Positions 47,186 to 60,314 of a DNA stretch of 64,000 nucleotides are shown in pieces. The number at the start of each line of letters is the position of its first letter. Position 1 is the stretch's first letter. The DNA is from Desmodus rotundus (taxonomy: Eukaryota; Chordata; Mammalia; Chiroptera; Phyllostomidae). A program made the position numbers and the translations under genes. The DNA lies in NCBI RefSeq assembly GCF_022682495.2, contig NC_071399.1, positions 57,342,873 to 57,406,872 on the forward strand. Direction: 5' to 3'. The notes under the pieces were generated by a model that was not told the DNA's origin, did not search any database, and was given only the letters and a program-made list of their open reading frames with translations.

Positions 47186-50100
47186 ATGGCAATGAATAGC
47201 TACCTATCGATAATAACCTTAAACGTAAATGCATTAAATGCTCCAATCAAAAGACATAGAATAGCTGAATGGATAAGAAAACATGACCCACACATTTGCT
47301 GCCTACAAGAGACCCATCTAAGGACAAAAGACTTACACAGTCTGAAAGTGAAGGGCTGGAAACAAATTTTCCAAGCAAACAGACAGGAGAAAAAAAGCCG
47401 GTGCAGCAATACTCATATCAGACAAAATAGACTTCCAAAGAAGGGCCATAAAGAGAGACCCAGAAGGTCACTTCATAATACTCAAAGGAAGAATCCACCA
47501 AGAAGACATAAACATTATAAATATATATGCCCCCAACATAGGAGCACCCAAATACATAAAGAAAATCTTGGAGGACTTCAAGAAAGATATTGACAGCAAC
47601 ACAATTATATCAGGGGAATTTAACACCCCACTATCAAAAATGGACAGGTCTTTCAAACAAAATATCAACAAGGATATTGTGTCACTTAACAATACCCTAG
47701 AGGAAATGGACTTAACTGATATATACAGAGCTTTTCATCCCAAAGAAGCAAAATATACATTCAAGTGTCCATGGAACTTTTTCAAAGATAGACCACATGA
47801 TAGGACACAAAGCAACCCTCAACAAATTCAAGAAAATTGAAATCATATCAAGCATCTTCTCTGACCACAAGGGTATGAAACTAGAAACCAACCCCAAGGG
47901 TAAAAACCCAAAACACTCAAAAACATGGAGACTGAATAGCATGCTATTAAACAATGAATGGGTCAAGAACGAGATTAGGGAAGAAATCAAAAACTTCCTG
48001 GAAACAAATGAAAACGAACTCACAACAACCCAAAACCTATGGGACACAGCAAAGGCAGTCCTGAGAGGGAAGTTCATAGCAATACAGGCCTACCTTAAGA
48101 AGTTAGAAACAGTTCAAAAAAACAACCTAACCCTATGCCTACAAGAACTGGAGGAACAACAACAAAGACAGCCCAGAGCAAGCAGAAGGAAGGAAATAAC
48201 CAAGATCAGAGCAGAGTTAATTAACATAGAGACTAAAAGCACAATTCAAAGGATTAATGAATCCAGGAACTGGTTCTTTGAAAAGATAAACAAAATCAAC
48301 AAGCCTTTAAGTAGGCTCATCAAGAAAAGAAGAGAGAGGATCCAAATAAACAGAATTAGAAATGAAAGAGGAGAGATTACAATTCATACCACAGAAATAC
48401 AAAGGATTGTAAGAAATTACTATGAATAACTGTATGTCAAGAAATTTGAAAACCTAGATGAAATGGACATATTTCTAGAAAAATATAATCTTCCAAAACT
48501 GAATGAAGAAGAAGCAGAAAACCTGAACAGACCAATAACAGCAGAAAAAGTTGAAGCAGTCATCAAAAAACTCCCAACACACAAAAGCCCTGGACCAGAT
48601 GGTTTCACAGGAGATTTCTACAAAGCATTTAAGGAAGAACTAACCCCTATCCTTCACAGACTATTCGAAAAAATCCAAACTGATGGAAGACTCCCAAACT
48701 CTTTTTATGAAGCCAGCAGCATCCTAATCCGAAAATCAGATAGAGACACAATGAAGAAAGAAAACTTCAGGCCAATATCGCTGATGAACATAGACACGAA
48801 AATCCTCAACAAAATATTGGGAAATCGCATCCAGCAATACACTAAAAAGATCATACACCATGACCAAGTGGGATTCATCCCAGGGATGCAAGGATGGTAC
48901 AATAAATATTCGCAAATCAATAAACATAATACATCACATCAACAACAGCAAAGACAAAAATCACATGATTATATCAATAGATGCGGAAAAAGCATTTGAT
49001 AAGATACAGCACCCATTTCTGATAAAAACACTCAGCAAAGTAGGAATAAAGGGAGCATTCCTCAACCTAATAAAGGCCATATATGAGAGACCTACAGCCA
49101 ACATCATACTCAATGGACAAAAACTTAGAGCTTTCCCACTAAGATCAGGAACAAGACAAGGGTGCCCTCTCTCACCACTCCTATTCAACATAGTATTGGG
49201 AGTCCTAGCCACAGCAATCAGACAAGAAAAGGAAATAAAAGGCATCCAAATTGGAAAGGAGGAAACAAAGCTGTCACTGTTTGCAGATGACATGATAGTG
49301 TACATGGAAAATCCTATAGACTCCACCAAAAAACTACTCGACCTAATAAATGAATTTGGCAAAACACCTGGATACAAAGTCAACACTCAGAAATCAAAGG
49401 CATTCCTGTATACCAACAATGAAACTGCAGAAACAGAAAAAAAATCCCATTTGATATAGCAACAAGAAAAATAAAGTACCTAGGAATCAACCTAACCAAG
49501 GAGGTAAAAGACCTGTACTCAGAAAACTACACAACACTGAAGAAAGAAATTAAGGAAGACACAAACAAATGGAAGCATGTACCATGCTCATGGATTGGAA
49601 AAATTAACATCATCAAAATTGCCATACTACCCAAAGCAATTTATAGATTCAATGCAATCCCTATTAGAGTACCCATGACATATTTCACAGATATTGTACA
49701 AACATTTCAGAAATTTATATGGAACCATAAATGACCCCGAATAGCTGCAGTAATTTTGAAAAAGAAGAAGAAAGCAGGAGGGATCACAATACCTGATATC
49801 AAACTGTATTACAAGGCCACTGTAATCAAAACAGCCTGGTACTGGCACAAAAACAGGCACATAGACCAATGGAACAGAACAGAGAGCCCAGAAATAAACT
49901 CAAGCCTTTACTGTCAATTAATATTTGACAAAGGAGGCAGGAGCATAAAATGGAGCAAAAACAGCCTCTTCAACAGATGGTGTTGGGAGATCTGGACAGC
50001 TACATGAAAAAAAAATGAAACTCAATCACCAACTTACGCCATACACAAAAATAAACTCAAGATGGATAAAAGACTTAAATATAAGTCATAACACCATAAA

Positions 50101-51001
50101 AGTCCTAGAGGAAAACATTGTCAGGAAGATCTCAGACATTCCATGCAGCAACATCCTCAGAGACATATCCCCTAAAGCAAGGGACATAAAGGAAAGAATA
50201 AACAAATGGGACCTCATCAAAATAAAAATCTTCTGCATGGCTAAAGAAGACAGCACTAAATTACAAAGAGAATCAACAGTATGGGAAAACATATTTGCCA
50301 ATGATACCTCAGACAAGGTCCTGATCTCCAAAATATATAAAGAACTCACACGACTGCACTCCAGGAAGACAAACAACCCAATTAAAAAATAGGCAAAGGA
50401 CTTGAACAGACACTTCTCCAAGGAAGACATACAGAGGGCCCAGAGACATATGAAAAGATGCTCAGCATCACTAGCCATCAGAGAGATGCAAATTAAAACC
50501 ACAATGAGGTATCATCTCACACCAGTCAGAATGGCCAACATAAACAAATCCACAAACAAATGTTGGAGAGGATGTGGAGAAAAGGGAATTCTAGTACATT
50601 GTTGGTGGGAATGCAGACTGGTGAGGCCACTGTGGAAAACAGTATGGAATTTCCTCAGAAAACTAAAAATGGAACTGCCCTTTGACCCAGCAATTCCGCT
50701 GCTGGGATTATACCCTAAGAACCCTGAAACACCCATCCAAAAGAACCTATGCACCGCAATGTTCATAGCAGCACAATTTACAATAGCCAAGTGCTGGAAA
50801 CAATCTAAGTTCCCATCAGCAAACGAGTGGATCCAAAAACTGTGGTATATTTACACAATGGAATTCTATGCAGCAGAGAGAAAGAAGGAGCTTATACCCT
50901 TTGCAACAGCATGGATGGAACTGGAGAGCATTATGTTAAGTGAAATAAGCCAGACTGTGAGGGACAAATACCATATGATCTCACCTTTAACTGGAACATA
51001 A
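47186..51001 (+). pseudogene. L1 ORF2 (endonuclease / reverse transcriptase), multiply frameshifted
   Basis: The ATG at 47186 opens an AP-type endonuclease: LSIITLNVNALNAPIKRHRI, then CCLQETHL with the catalytic-type Glu. A frame change falls at or after an A7 run (47390-47396). The reverse-transcriptase domain has [10 protein letters not shown] (about 48768), [19 protein letters not shown] and [10 protein letters not shown] (FADD at 49280-49291). The C-terminal part has a CX3CX7HX4C knuckle ([18 protein letters not shown], about 50564-50617) and ends ISPLTGT. Further frame changes fall near A8 (49437-49444) and A9 (50007-50015) runs. In-frame stops lie at 48427, 49732 and 50390. The length of about 1270 codons is normal for the family. 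Confidence 0.92.
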
Positions 51002-51254
51002 TGAATAGAAGAAACAAGGAAACAAAATATAACCAGAGACACTGGAGTTAAGAACAATGTAACAATAGTCGGGGGTGGGGGGGGGTGGGGGAGGGGACAG
51101 TGAGGAGAGGGGATTACAGGAACTACTATAAAGGAAACATGGACAAAATCAAGAGAGAGGGTGGATATGGAGGAGGGAGGGGTTTTGGCTGGGGTGGGGT
51201 GGAGGGATTGGGAGAAAAGGCACACAACTGTAATTGAATAACAATAAAAAGTTA
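51002..51254 (+). other. L1 3' UTR with G-rich tract and A-rich tail
   Basis: The region holds a strong G-run cluster at 51070-51096 (runs of 5, 10, 5 and 4 G) that could fold as a G-quadruplex, a second G-rich block (51177-51215), and the end ACAACTGTAATTGAATAAC followed by AATAAAAAG. G-quadruplex-prone 3' UTRs are a known L1 property. Confidence 0.88.
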
Positions 51255-51267
51255 AAATTAAAAAATA

Positions 51268-52667
51268 TATATTATTTCTACCATTAATGATAAAACACAA
51301 AACTCTCTTTACATGAATTAATCTAATTAATATTATATTTGTTTTAAAGCAATAAATGTGGTCACACCTGCATTTATTTCCAATACAAGCCAAATAATTA
51401 GCAAATTATCCTGTATGCATTGAGAAAAAATATTTTGTTTTTCTCTTTTTCTTTCACATGTTATGCTTAGTTTAGTGAATTTCCTCAGGTTTTAGTAGTG
51501 TTTTTCAATTAAATACAAATCTAGTTACTGCTGTGAATGTATTTTGTAGATATGGTTAGCATCCACAACTCATTGATTTTGAATAAAATAAAGTTAGGTG
51601 GGCCTTATTCTATCAGTTGAAAGACCTAAGAGTAAAAACTGAGGATTGTTCTAGGAAAAAGGAAATTTGTCTGTTGACTGCAAATTGTCCTAGAATTTTT
51701 AGCCTACCAGTATGTTCTACACATCTGCCCCACCAGATCCTGCATTTCTATAAGACAGTTTCTGTCCTACTATCCTACTGGTTGAATAAAACCCAAGCAG
51801 ATATGCATAGCTTTTATCCTGTGTTAGAAAACATAAGACAAATTTAATCTGTTAGCCATCATTTGTTTATGATCTGGATTCCTGGAAAAATATTCTCAAC
51901 ATGGCATGGACGGAAAAAAAGTTGCTGAAAGTCATACCTGAACTCATAAAAACTCTTTCATGAATGTATGAGTGAATTTGGAACAATAAGCTGTATTTTG
52001 AAGTAACCAAAACAAAGAAGTCAATTAGTGATATAAAGAATGTTGATGTACATTTTAATTACCAAATTTAAAAGCATACTTTAGTGATTTGTTGAAAGTA
52101 AAACAATCAAAATACCTAACAGAGAAATGGGTATTCACAGTTTTACTGCCTAAATTACATAACGATGTTTTGTATCTAATTGTATTACTGTATCAACAAG
52201 TATTATAAAGAATTATATATTAAAACTGCATGTCCTTTACTTTTACACATTATTTTAATATTATATAATTAAGCAACAGAATAAGAAGTAGATTATTGAC
52301 TTTTGGTTTTATAATCCTTAAAGCTAACTTTACTGAATCTAAACTTTCTAATATCAATGTTGGTACATAATCAGTAAATAAAGATATTAGACCATATACT
52401 AAACTTCATATATTGTAGTAGTAGTTTTTCTTCCTACATATTTTCTTCCTACATATTTCAGTCTTCTTTATTTCCAGGTGATTACAGATACCCACAAAAG
52501 CCTGTATCATTATAAACTAAATTGAGTTAAATATAATTATATTTTATTTGCTAATTGTTTATATCTAAGAATGTACACAATATTTATTTGTTTTCTGACA
52601 ACACCTTCTGCTGCTTTTATATAACTCAATAGACACACACACACATACATAAACAAAATTATACATT

Positions 52668-52670
<3 letters not shown>
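51268..52670. other. Unassigned AT-rich DNA
   Basis: No gene or repeat was recognised. TTTTCTTCCTACATATT occurs twice in tandem near 52428-52460. Confidence 0.45.
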
Positions 52671-52724
<54 letters not shown>

Positions 52725-52911
52725 GATTCCAGAGAGGAAAAAGTAGAGAAAGAGAGAGAGGTGAGAGAAACATTGATTAGTTGCCTCCCACACATATCCT
52801 GAATGGGGACTAAACCTGCAACCTAGATATGTACCTTGACCAGGAATAGAACCTGTGACCTTTTGGTTTGCAGGGTATCTCTCCAAGCAACTGAGACAAA
52901 CTGGCCATGGC
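52671..52911 (-). mobile_element. Ves SINE whose tail became an (AT)n microsatellite
   Basis: From about 52912 back to 52730, read on the minus strand, the Ves features appear: a GCCATGGCCAGTTTGTCTCAG head, the 'CCAAAAGGTCACAGGTTC' B-box region, CAGGTTTAGTCCCCATTC, and a CTCTCTCTTTCTC tail. The expected A-rich tail is replaced by about 48 bases of AT repeat (52671-52719). Conversion of SINE tails into microsatellites is common. Confidence 0.85.
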
Positions 52912-53349
52912 TGTAATTCAATGCCTTTTATTTATAGACATATTTTATTGGCTTTGAAGAGAACTCCATAATAGAAGACATTCAACAAAACTAGAAATAT
53001 AATTAAATGTTTGTAAGAAAAATAAAATAATATATTTTAATAATTTTACTTATTGACAAAAATCAAATGTAACCAAATATTTTGTCATTTCAATATAATT
53101 TAATATAGCATGCTAGCCTTTTATATGGACCACTTTCCATGTCCAATAATATTTCAGAGTAATCACTCAAAGTTGTATTCTCAATCAATAAGTATTATTT
53201 TTCCCTTAATGAAATTATTGAGTGAAATACTTGCAGTGATATTTAGCAGCCATAAATACAGCTAATATGACCTGTGTGCATTGCACTTTACAGTAATAGT
53301 ATATCAAATATTGTAATGTATGCACATATATATTTCATAACAACAAATA
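52912..53349. other. Unassigned AT-rich DNA
   Basis: No gene or repeat was recognised. Confidence 0.45.
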
Positions 53350-54236
53350 GGAGATGGAAAAATAATATTTGAATAGTCATACAACCTTCTAAGACTTAAC
53401 CATGAGGAAACATAAAATCTGAACAAATCAATTACTAATAATGAACTTGAAACAGTAATAAAAATACCCCTAACAAACAAAAGCCCAGGCCCAGATGGTC
53501 TCAGAGGTGAATTCAACCAAACACTTGAACAAGGATCAATACCTATCCATCTCAAACGATTCCAAAAAACTGAAGAAAAAAGAGCGGACCGAGACTTATT
53601 CTGTGAGGCCAGCATTACCTTCATACCAAAGCAAAAAAAAAAAAAAAAAAAAACATTACAAAAAATAAGAATTACAGGCCAACTTTCCTGAGCATTATAG
53701 ATGTCAAGATTGTCAACAAAAATACTAGCAAACTGAGTTCAACAGTACATTAAAAAGATTATCCATTATGATCAAATGGGATCTATACTGGACATGCAAG
53801 GGGTGGTTGAAAATCTCTAAAACAATGTGATTCATCACATTAACAAAACCAAGGATACAAATCATATTATTATCTCAATAGATGCAGAGAAACAGCTGAC
53901 AAAATTCAATATTTATTTATGGCAGTACTCTCAATAAAGTGGGAATACAAGGAACTTATCTCAACTTGATAAAGGATCTATATGATTAGCACACAGGTAA
54001 CATCATACTCAATAGTAAAAAGCTGAAAGCTTTTCCTTTAAGATCAGGAACAAGACAAGGATGCTCACTCTCACCACTATCATTCCATACAGTATTGGAA
54101 GTCCTAGCCACAACAATCATACAAATAGAAGAAATAAAAGGCATCCACAACAGAAAGGAAAAAGTAAAACTGTACTAATTGCAGATGACATGATACTATA
54201 TATAGAAAACCCTGAAGAAACCACCTAAAAAATTAG
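53350..54236 (+). pseudogene. Old L1 ORF2 fragment (reverse-transcriptase domain)
   Basis: It aligns by eye with the young ORF2 around 48430-49320: 'ACAAAAGCCCAGGCCCAGATGG', ATAGATGCAGAGAAACAGC, CTTTAAGATCAGGAACAAG, ACAAGGATGCTCACTCTCACC and a GCAGATGACATGATACTATA catalytic block. An internal A21 run lies at 53633-53653. Both ends of the L1 are missing and stops are frequent. It is an isolated, old internal fragment with no A-tail. Confidence 0.82.
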
Positions 54237-56825
54237 AAGCATAGTAGTAGACTCCTGAAAGGATGGCACACTGACTTCTAAATTAATTTCCCATCAGACT
54301 TTCAAAGAGAAAGAGTAGTTATAATAGCTTGCTTCTTCAAGACCAACAGAGTATCACTATGCTGGAGTCTTGTACAAAGCAAAATACTTATCAGAGTGAC
54401 ATTCTATCACCTTTGCTATGTTCTGTTGGTTTTAAATAAGTTACAGCTTCCATCTTCACTCAAGGTAAGAGGATTACAGAAATCAGTTAATTATCAGAGT
54501 TATACATTTAGGTGTTTTTCCTTTCCTTGTCTACATAGTGAACTTTTATTCATTCCTCAACTTTGGCAAAAAATTTAACTTTTGTTAAAATATAAGCAGT
54601 AAATCTTGACTATTTCATGTTATGTTTCCCAGTGTTAAAATTTTAATTTTTCATGGACAAATATTTCTAAAGGTATAAGTAATACCTCTATTCAGACATA
54701 GTCTTCCCTTTTGTCCTTGTTTACCTTTTATTATCATAGTTACTAGCAATAAATCAATAAAAATATGATAACAAAAGGCAAAGTTCAGGAAAAATAACCT
54801 CTTCCATGTGAATTAAAATGAATATGCACATATACCTTACTTCCTGCCCACATTCTGTCCTGCTGTACAAAGAATTATACAGAGTAACCTTCTTTTTAGA
54901 GTTTTCTTATTCCATCAGGGAGACTTAATTATTCATCTTCCCTCCCATTACTAATAGAGAGTATACTTAAAATACACAATAGATCAACAGATAGGTCAGT
55001 TTGTACATATGCACATGCATACACACATATGCATGCATATACTGAACAGTAATATTACATAGAAATAGTATATAAATACTACTTGTCTTTTGTTTTCATA
55101 TTCTACATTGTTACAGAAATAATTGAAATCCATGTATAAAGATATGCACATATAAAAATAAATGCACAGTTTTGTTTACAGCTAAAGTTTTTATTAGTTG
55201 CATATACTGACATCAATTTGTGTATCTCCAGTGTTTGTAGCATAAAAAGTATTTAAATAATATTTGTTCACTGGCTACATAGAAAAAATTTAAGTGGCAT
55301 TTCCCTTCAAGAGTTAAAAGGATAAAATATTTTTCATTTGGATATACTATATTCTTTAATAATTACAATTCTGATTAAACAATTTTGATTAAAAGAAAAA
55401 CTAAGTTTTACAATTCATTTGTATTATGCTTTTGTGTGTTTGTTTTTCAATATGCCATAAAATCAGTGTTTCTCAGAATGTAGCATGCTCTAGACATACT
55501 TCATTAGACATATTTAATCAGAAATCTCACGGTATCGGGTCTAGAAACTGGCACTGTATAAATCTCCCGTGATTAATATACGCAATAATTTAAAGGATAT
55601 TTTCTAAGACTTCATGCATATGCAGTGCACAAACTCTATCACATAAAGAATAAATATTATTACTCTCACTATACTGAGAGAATGAAAATTTAACACTAAA
55701 ACCTTGGTCTGAAATAAGGGAAAATGACATAAAAGTTGATGCCATAGTGAAGACTTCCAGTAAAGCGTGACTCTACAGTGTATCACTGTCTTTAGCTCAC
55801 TTTGTTTGCAGCATCAATAAGAAGGAAATAACTATTATTTACACTGTTTTACTTATACATGTAAGTACTGTTTATTAGAAGTACTGTCACAATATTTTAT
55901 ACTTTATAAATAAAATTTAATTACACATAGAGAATATATTTAATTGTTGCTTATGTATAATTCATGTATATAAATTACAAAGAAAAACATAAATTTCATA
56001 AAAGCATTTCACAAACTTTCAGATCATAATATGTTTTCTACTTTATCCATTATAATTCCTTACCTATTGTTAAAATAAATAATATTGGGAAAAAGTCTAT
56101 TGCTTTGAAGGATAACAACTACAGAAAATTGCCCTATTATAACAGAAAGATTAATGTAAAGGAGGACAGAATTCACCGAAAACTTCTACTTACTATTTAA
56201 GAAGTCATATTAAGATAATAAAATATACTTTTCTAGAAGATACACTCCCATCCACCCTAATTAATAATGTTGACCACGGGATATATTAAGAAGTGCTACT
56301 AATTATACATCTCTGATATTTAATTATGGCACTAAATGAGAAATATGTGAGTAAAATAATAGTTTCTAAAATGTACAGTTATTGTTATTTCTAGTGAATC
56401 ATTAGTTTCATTTATATAATTTTTTTCTCTAAATATGTTAATATTGTTGAGTTATATATGTCACAAAATATTTATAATGGAGGTCAAATGTTCAGTAAAT
56501 TGTAAATAGGGTAAGTGTATCTGAAATTGAGCATTTCTGAATTTTAGGTAAAAGAAGCAAGCCAAATGTCAACATAGTATAAAAACAATATTGTTTCATT
56601 TATTATTCAAATTTGCGCTCTATTGACTTAAGTAGCAAATTTATTTGTCATCTATATTTGTTTGTGCAGATGTGTGCTGAAATTTTCCTGTTACAATTAG
56701 AATTACAATTCTGAATTTGTTGTAAAGAGAAAAAATCGAGTTTTTCAATGAAAAATTTAGAAACATTACAAATAAACAATTTTAAATATACTCTATTCCC
56801 TGTCTGTATTAATTACAATTTTTAA
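54237..56825. other. Unassigned AT-rich DNA
   Basis: About 2.6 kb with no gene. The only candidate repeat is the MER5-like stretch at 55465-55590. Confidence 0.45.
55465..55590 (+). repeat. Possible MER5-like hAT-Charlie MITE (ancient)
   Basis: 'CAGTGTTTCTCAGAATGTAG', then AATCAGAAATCTCACGG and a 'GGTCTAGAAACTGGCACTG' block roughly follow the MER5 order. Divergence is high and the 3' terminal repeat is not visible. Confidence 0.4.
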
Positions 56826-59800
56826 TTTTAAAAATTTTATTAATTTGTATTGTACTATTTTCCATTACCATTTCCCCCCTTATACCCACCTCCACTCATC
56901 AATCACCTCACTATTGTCCATGCCCTTTTTCCTTTAGCTCCATCCCTCTCTGCATAACCCCCCATAGCTGTCACCCTGCTTCCTATCTACAAGTTTGGCT
57001 CTGTTTTGCTAGTTAGTTCAGTTTGTCCATTAGATTCCACATGAGTGAAATCATGTGGTATTTGTCCTTCTCTTACTGACTTATTTCACTTCACATAACG
57101 TTCTCCAGGTCCATCCAGGCTGTCACAAAGGGTAAATTTTTCTTCTTTTTTATGGCTGAGTAGTATAACATGGTTGTTTATCCATGTTACCCATAGTTGT
57201 TTTATCCACTCATCCACTGATGGACACTTGGGCTTCTTCCACATCATGGTGATTGTATATATGGCTGCAATGAACATAGGGGGCTTATGTTCTATCAAAT
57301 TAGTGTTTTGTGTTTCTTTGGATATATTCCCAAAAGTGGGATCACTGGGTCAAATGGCAGTTCCATCTTTAATGTTTTTTAGGTATATCCATAATGCTAT
57401 CCACAGTGGCTGCACCAATCTGCATTACCACCAACAATACAAAAGGGTTCCCCTTTTTCCACATCCTCGTCAGCACTTATTGTTGACTTACTGAAAACAG
57501 CCATTCTGACCAGTGTTAGGTCATATCTTATTGCAGTTTTAATTTGCATTTCTCTGATGATTAGTGACATTGAGCATCTTTTCATAAACCTATTGGCCAT
57601 CTGTATGTCCTCTATGGAGAAAAGTCTATTCAAGTCCTTTGCTCATTTTTTAATTGGACTGTTTGGGGGTTTTTTTGTGTTGAGTTTTACAAGTTCTTTA
57701 CAAATGTTGGATATTAACCCCTTATCAAGATGTATTGACAAATATGTTCTCCCACTCCATGAGTTGTCTTTTTATTTTGTGGCTGGTTTCCTTTGCTATG
57801 CAAAAGCATTTTAGTTTGCTATAGTCCCATTTGTTTTTTTTTTTTTTTTGTTTCCCTTGCCTTAGGAGATACATCAGATAAAATATTGCTACAACCAATG
57901 TCTGAAATTTTGATGCCTATGTTTTCTCTCTAGGATTTTTATGGTTTCAAGTCTATCATTTAAATCTTCAATTGATTTTGAATTTATTCTTGTTTGTGGT
58001 GTAATTACATGGTCGAGTTTCATTTCTCTGCACTTATCTCACGGTCCAAATTTCCCAACACCACTTATTAATAAACTATCTTTAGCCCATTGTATCTGCT
58101 TACTTCTTCTAGTGAATATTAATTGACTATAAAGGTGTGGGTTTAGTTCTGTTCCATTGATCTATGCATTGTTCTGATGCCAGTACCTTGCTGTTTTGAT
58201 TGCTATCATCATACAATATAGTTTGATATTAGATAGTGTGATTCCTTCAACTTTGTTCATCTTTCTCAGGATTACCATTGTTCTGCAGGGTCTTTTGTGG
58301 TTCCATGTGCATTTTTTATTTATTTATTCTAGTTGTATGAACTATGTCATTGGAAGCTTGATAGGAATTTTGTTGAATCTACAGTTTGGTTTGGGTAGCA
58401 TGGACATTTTAATTATGTTAATTTTTCCTATCTATGAATGTGGTATGTACTTTCACTTATTTGTATCTTCTTCAATGTCTTATAATTTTCTGAGAACAGG
58501 TCTTTTACATCTTTGGTTAGATTCATTGCTGAGTATTTAATTGTTTTTGAAGCAATTGTAAGTGGGATTTTTTTCTTAATTTCCCTTTCTGATAGTTCTT
58601 TACTGGCATATAAAAATGCAACTAATTTCTGGATATTAATTTTGTATCCTGATAAATTACTGAATTCATTTTTCAGTTCAACTAGTTCCTTGGTGGAATT
58701 TTTAGTGTTCTCAATGTACAGTAACATGTCAATTGCAAATAGAGTTTTACTTCTCCCTTTCCAATTTGGGTGCCTCATTTCTTCTTGCTTGATTGGTATG
58801 TCTAGGACTTCCAGTACTATGTTGAACAAGAGAAATAAAAGCAGACATACCTGTCTTATTCCCAATCTTAAATGGAATGCTTGTAGTTTTGCCTGTTGAG
58901 TATGATGTTGCCAGGGGTTTGTCATATATGGCCTTTATTTTATTCAGGCATGTTCCATCTACTCCCACTGTGCTGAGAGTTTTTATCATAAATGTATGCT
59001 GGATTTTATCAAATGATTTTTCTGCATGTATTAATATGATTATGTGGTTTTTACCCTCATTTGTTTTATGTGGTGTATCACCCATATTTATCTGGAGTGT
59101 TGTACCAAGCTTGCATTTCCTCAGTAAATCCCACTTGATCATCGTGTATGCTCTTTTTGATGTATTTCTGTGTTATGTTTGCTAATATTGTGTTGAACAT
59201 TTTAGTATTTATATTGATCAGTTATATTGGCTTATAATTTTCTTTATTTGCAGTGTCTTTATCTGGTTTTTGAAGTAGGATAATGCTGGCATCAAAAAAA
59301 TGAGCTTGGAATCTTCCCTCTTCTTGAATGTTTTGAAATATTTTGAGAAGGAGAGGTGTTAGTTCTTCTTAGAATATTTGGCAACATTCACCTGTGAAGC
59401 CTACTGGTCCAGGGCTTTGGTTTGCTGGGAGATTTTTCATTACTGCTTCAATTTCACTAGGTGTGATCCATCTACTCAGATACTCTGATTCTTTCTAACT
59501 TAGTTTTGGAAGATTTCGTGTTTCTGGGAATGTATCCATTTCATCCAAGTTGTCCAATTTTTTGGCATATATTTTTTTCACAATATTTTCTTAAAATCCT
59601 TTGTATTTCTTTCATGTCAGTTGTTATTTCTCCTCTTTTATGTCTGGTTTTATATATTTGGGTCCTCTCTGTTTTTCACTCAATGAGTTTGGTTGAAAGC
59701 TCATAAATCTTGTTTTTCTTTTCAAATAACCAACTCTTGGTTTCATTGATCTTTTATATCTTGTTTTTAGACTGTATTTCATTTATTTCTTATAGAGAAC

Positions 59801-60200
59801 TGTTCCACGCACAGGAAAAGTAGCCCAGCTCCCACTCAGAAAAGCCAGTGGGAGCAAGGTCCGACAGGCAGGATACATGCCCACGGACAGGTTCTCCCAT
59901 GGGGAATCAGGCCTGCATTGTACCTAGGCTGCTATGAGACTTGCTATTGCTAAAACTCCCTCACCCTGGATTGAGGCAGCAAATGTTTACTGAGTATCTT
60001 TAACTTCCTAAAGTCTGTGCTAAACCTTCCAAGTATGGAGTGTAACCTGTTCAACCACTTTCCTCCTTGATCTGTAACATCCTTCTCTTTGAAGTAATTA
60101 GCAGCATTCTGTCCTTTGTTGTCTGTAAAAGGTAATCACCTACAGTGAACCTGTGCATAGTAAATGAGGACCATCCTTGATGTAATATGCCCAGAAAAGC

Positions 60201-60206
60201 AATAAA
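60201..60206 (+). promoter_or_regulatory. Polyadenylation signal in the LTR-like element
   Basis: AATAAA immediately before the (TC)n tract, in the position expected for the R region of an LTR. Confidence 0.6.
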
Positions 60207-60226
60207 GGCCTGTTTGGGCAGGGGTC

Positions 60227-60258
60227 ACTCTCTCTCTCTCTCTTTCTCTCTCTCTCTT

Positions 60259-60313
<55 letters not shown>
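60227..60313. repeat. (TC)n microsatellite
   Basis: Roughly forty CT units with few interruptions, inside the LTR-like element. Confidence 0.95.

Positions 60314-60314
<1 letters not shown>

Larger units (their letters stand above)
44622..51254 (+). mobile_element. Full-length L1 retrotransposon (6.6 kb), both ORFs broken
   Basis: Near-identical duplications AATTTAAAAAATA (44609-44621) and AAATTAAAAAATA (about 51255-51267) flank it. Its parts are a 5' UTR of about 1.6 kb, ORF1 (46215-47139), a 46-base spacer, ORF2 (47186-51001), a G-rich 3' UTR and an AATAAAAAGTTAAAA tail. The start TTGGCAATTGGAAGATGGC fits the 'AAGATGGC' opening of many mammalian L1s. It is the least decayed LINE here and has no nested insertions, so I regard it as the youngest large element. 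ORF1 and ORF2 both carry frameshifts and in-frame stops, so it could not move on its own. Confidence 0.95.

Noticed and set aside
44622..51254. An intact, autonomous L1
   Set aside because: Frame changes in both ORFs and in-frame stops at 46678, 46846, 46885, 48427, 49732 and 50390 exclude full proteins.
52537..52886. Tyr/Ile-rich open frames
   Set aside because: They are translations of the (AT)n microsatellite and the antisense Ves SINE.
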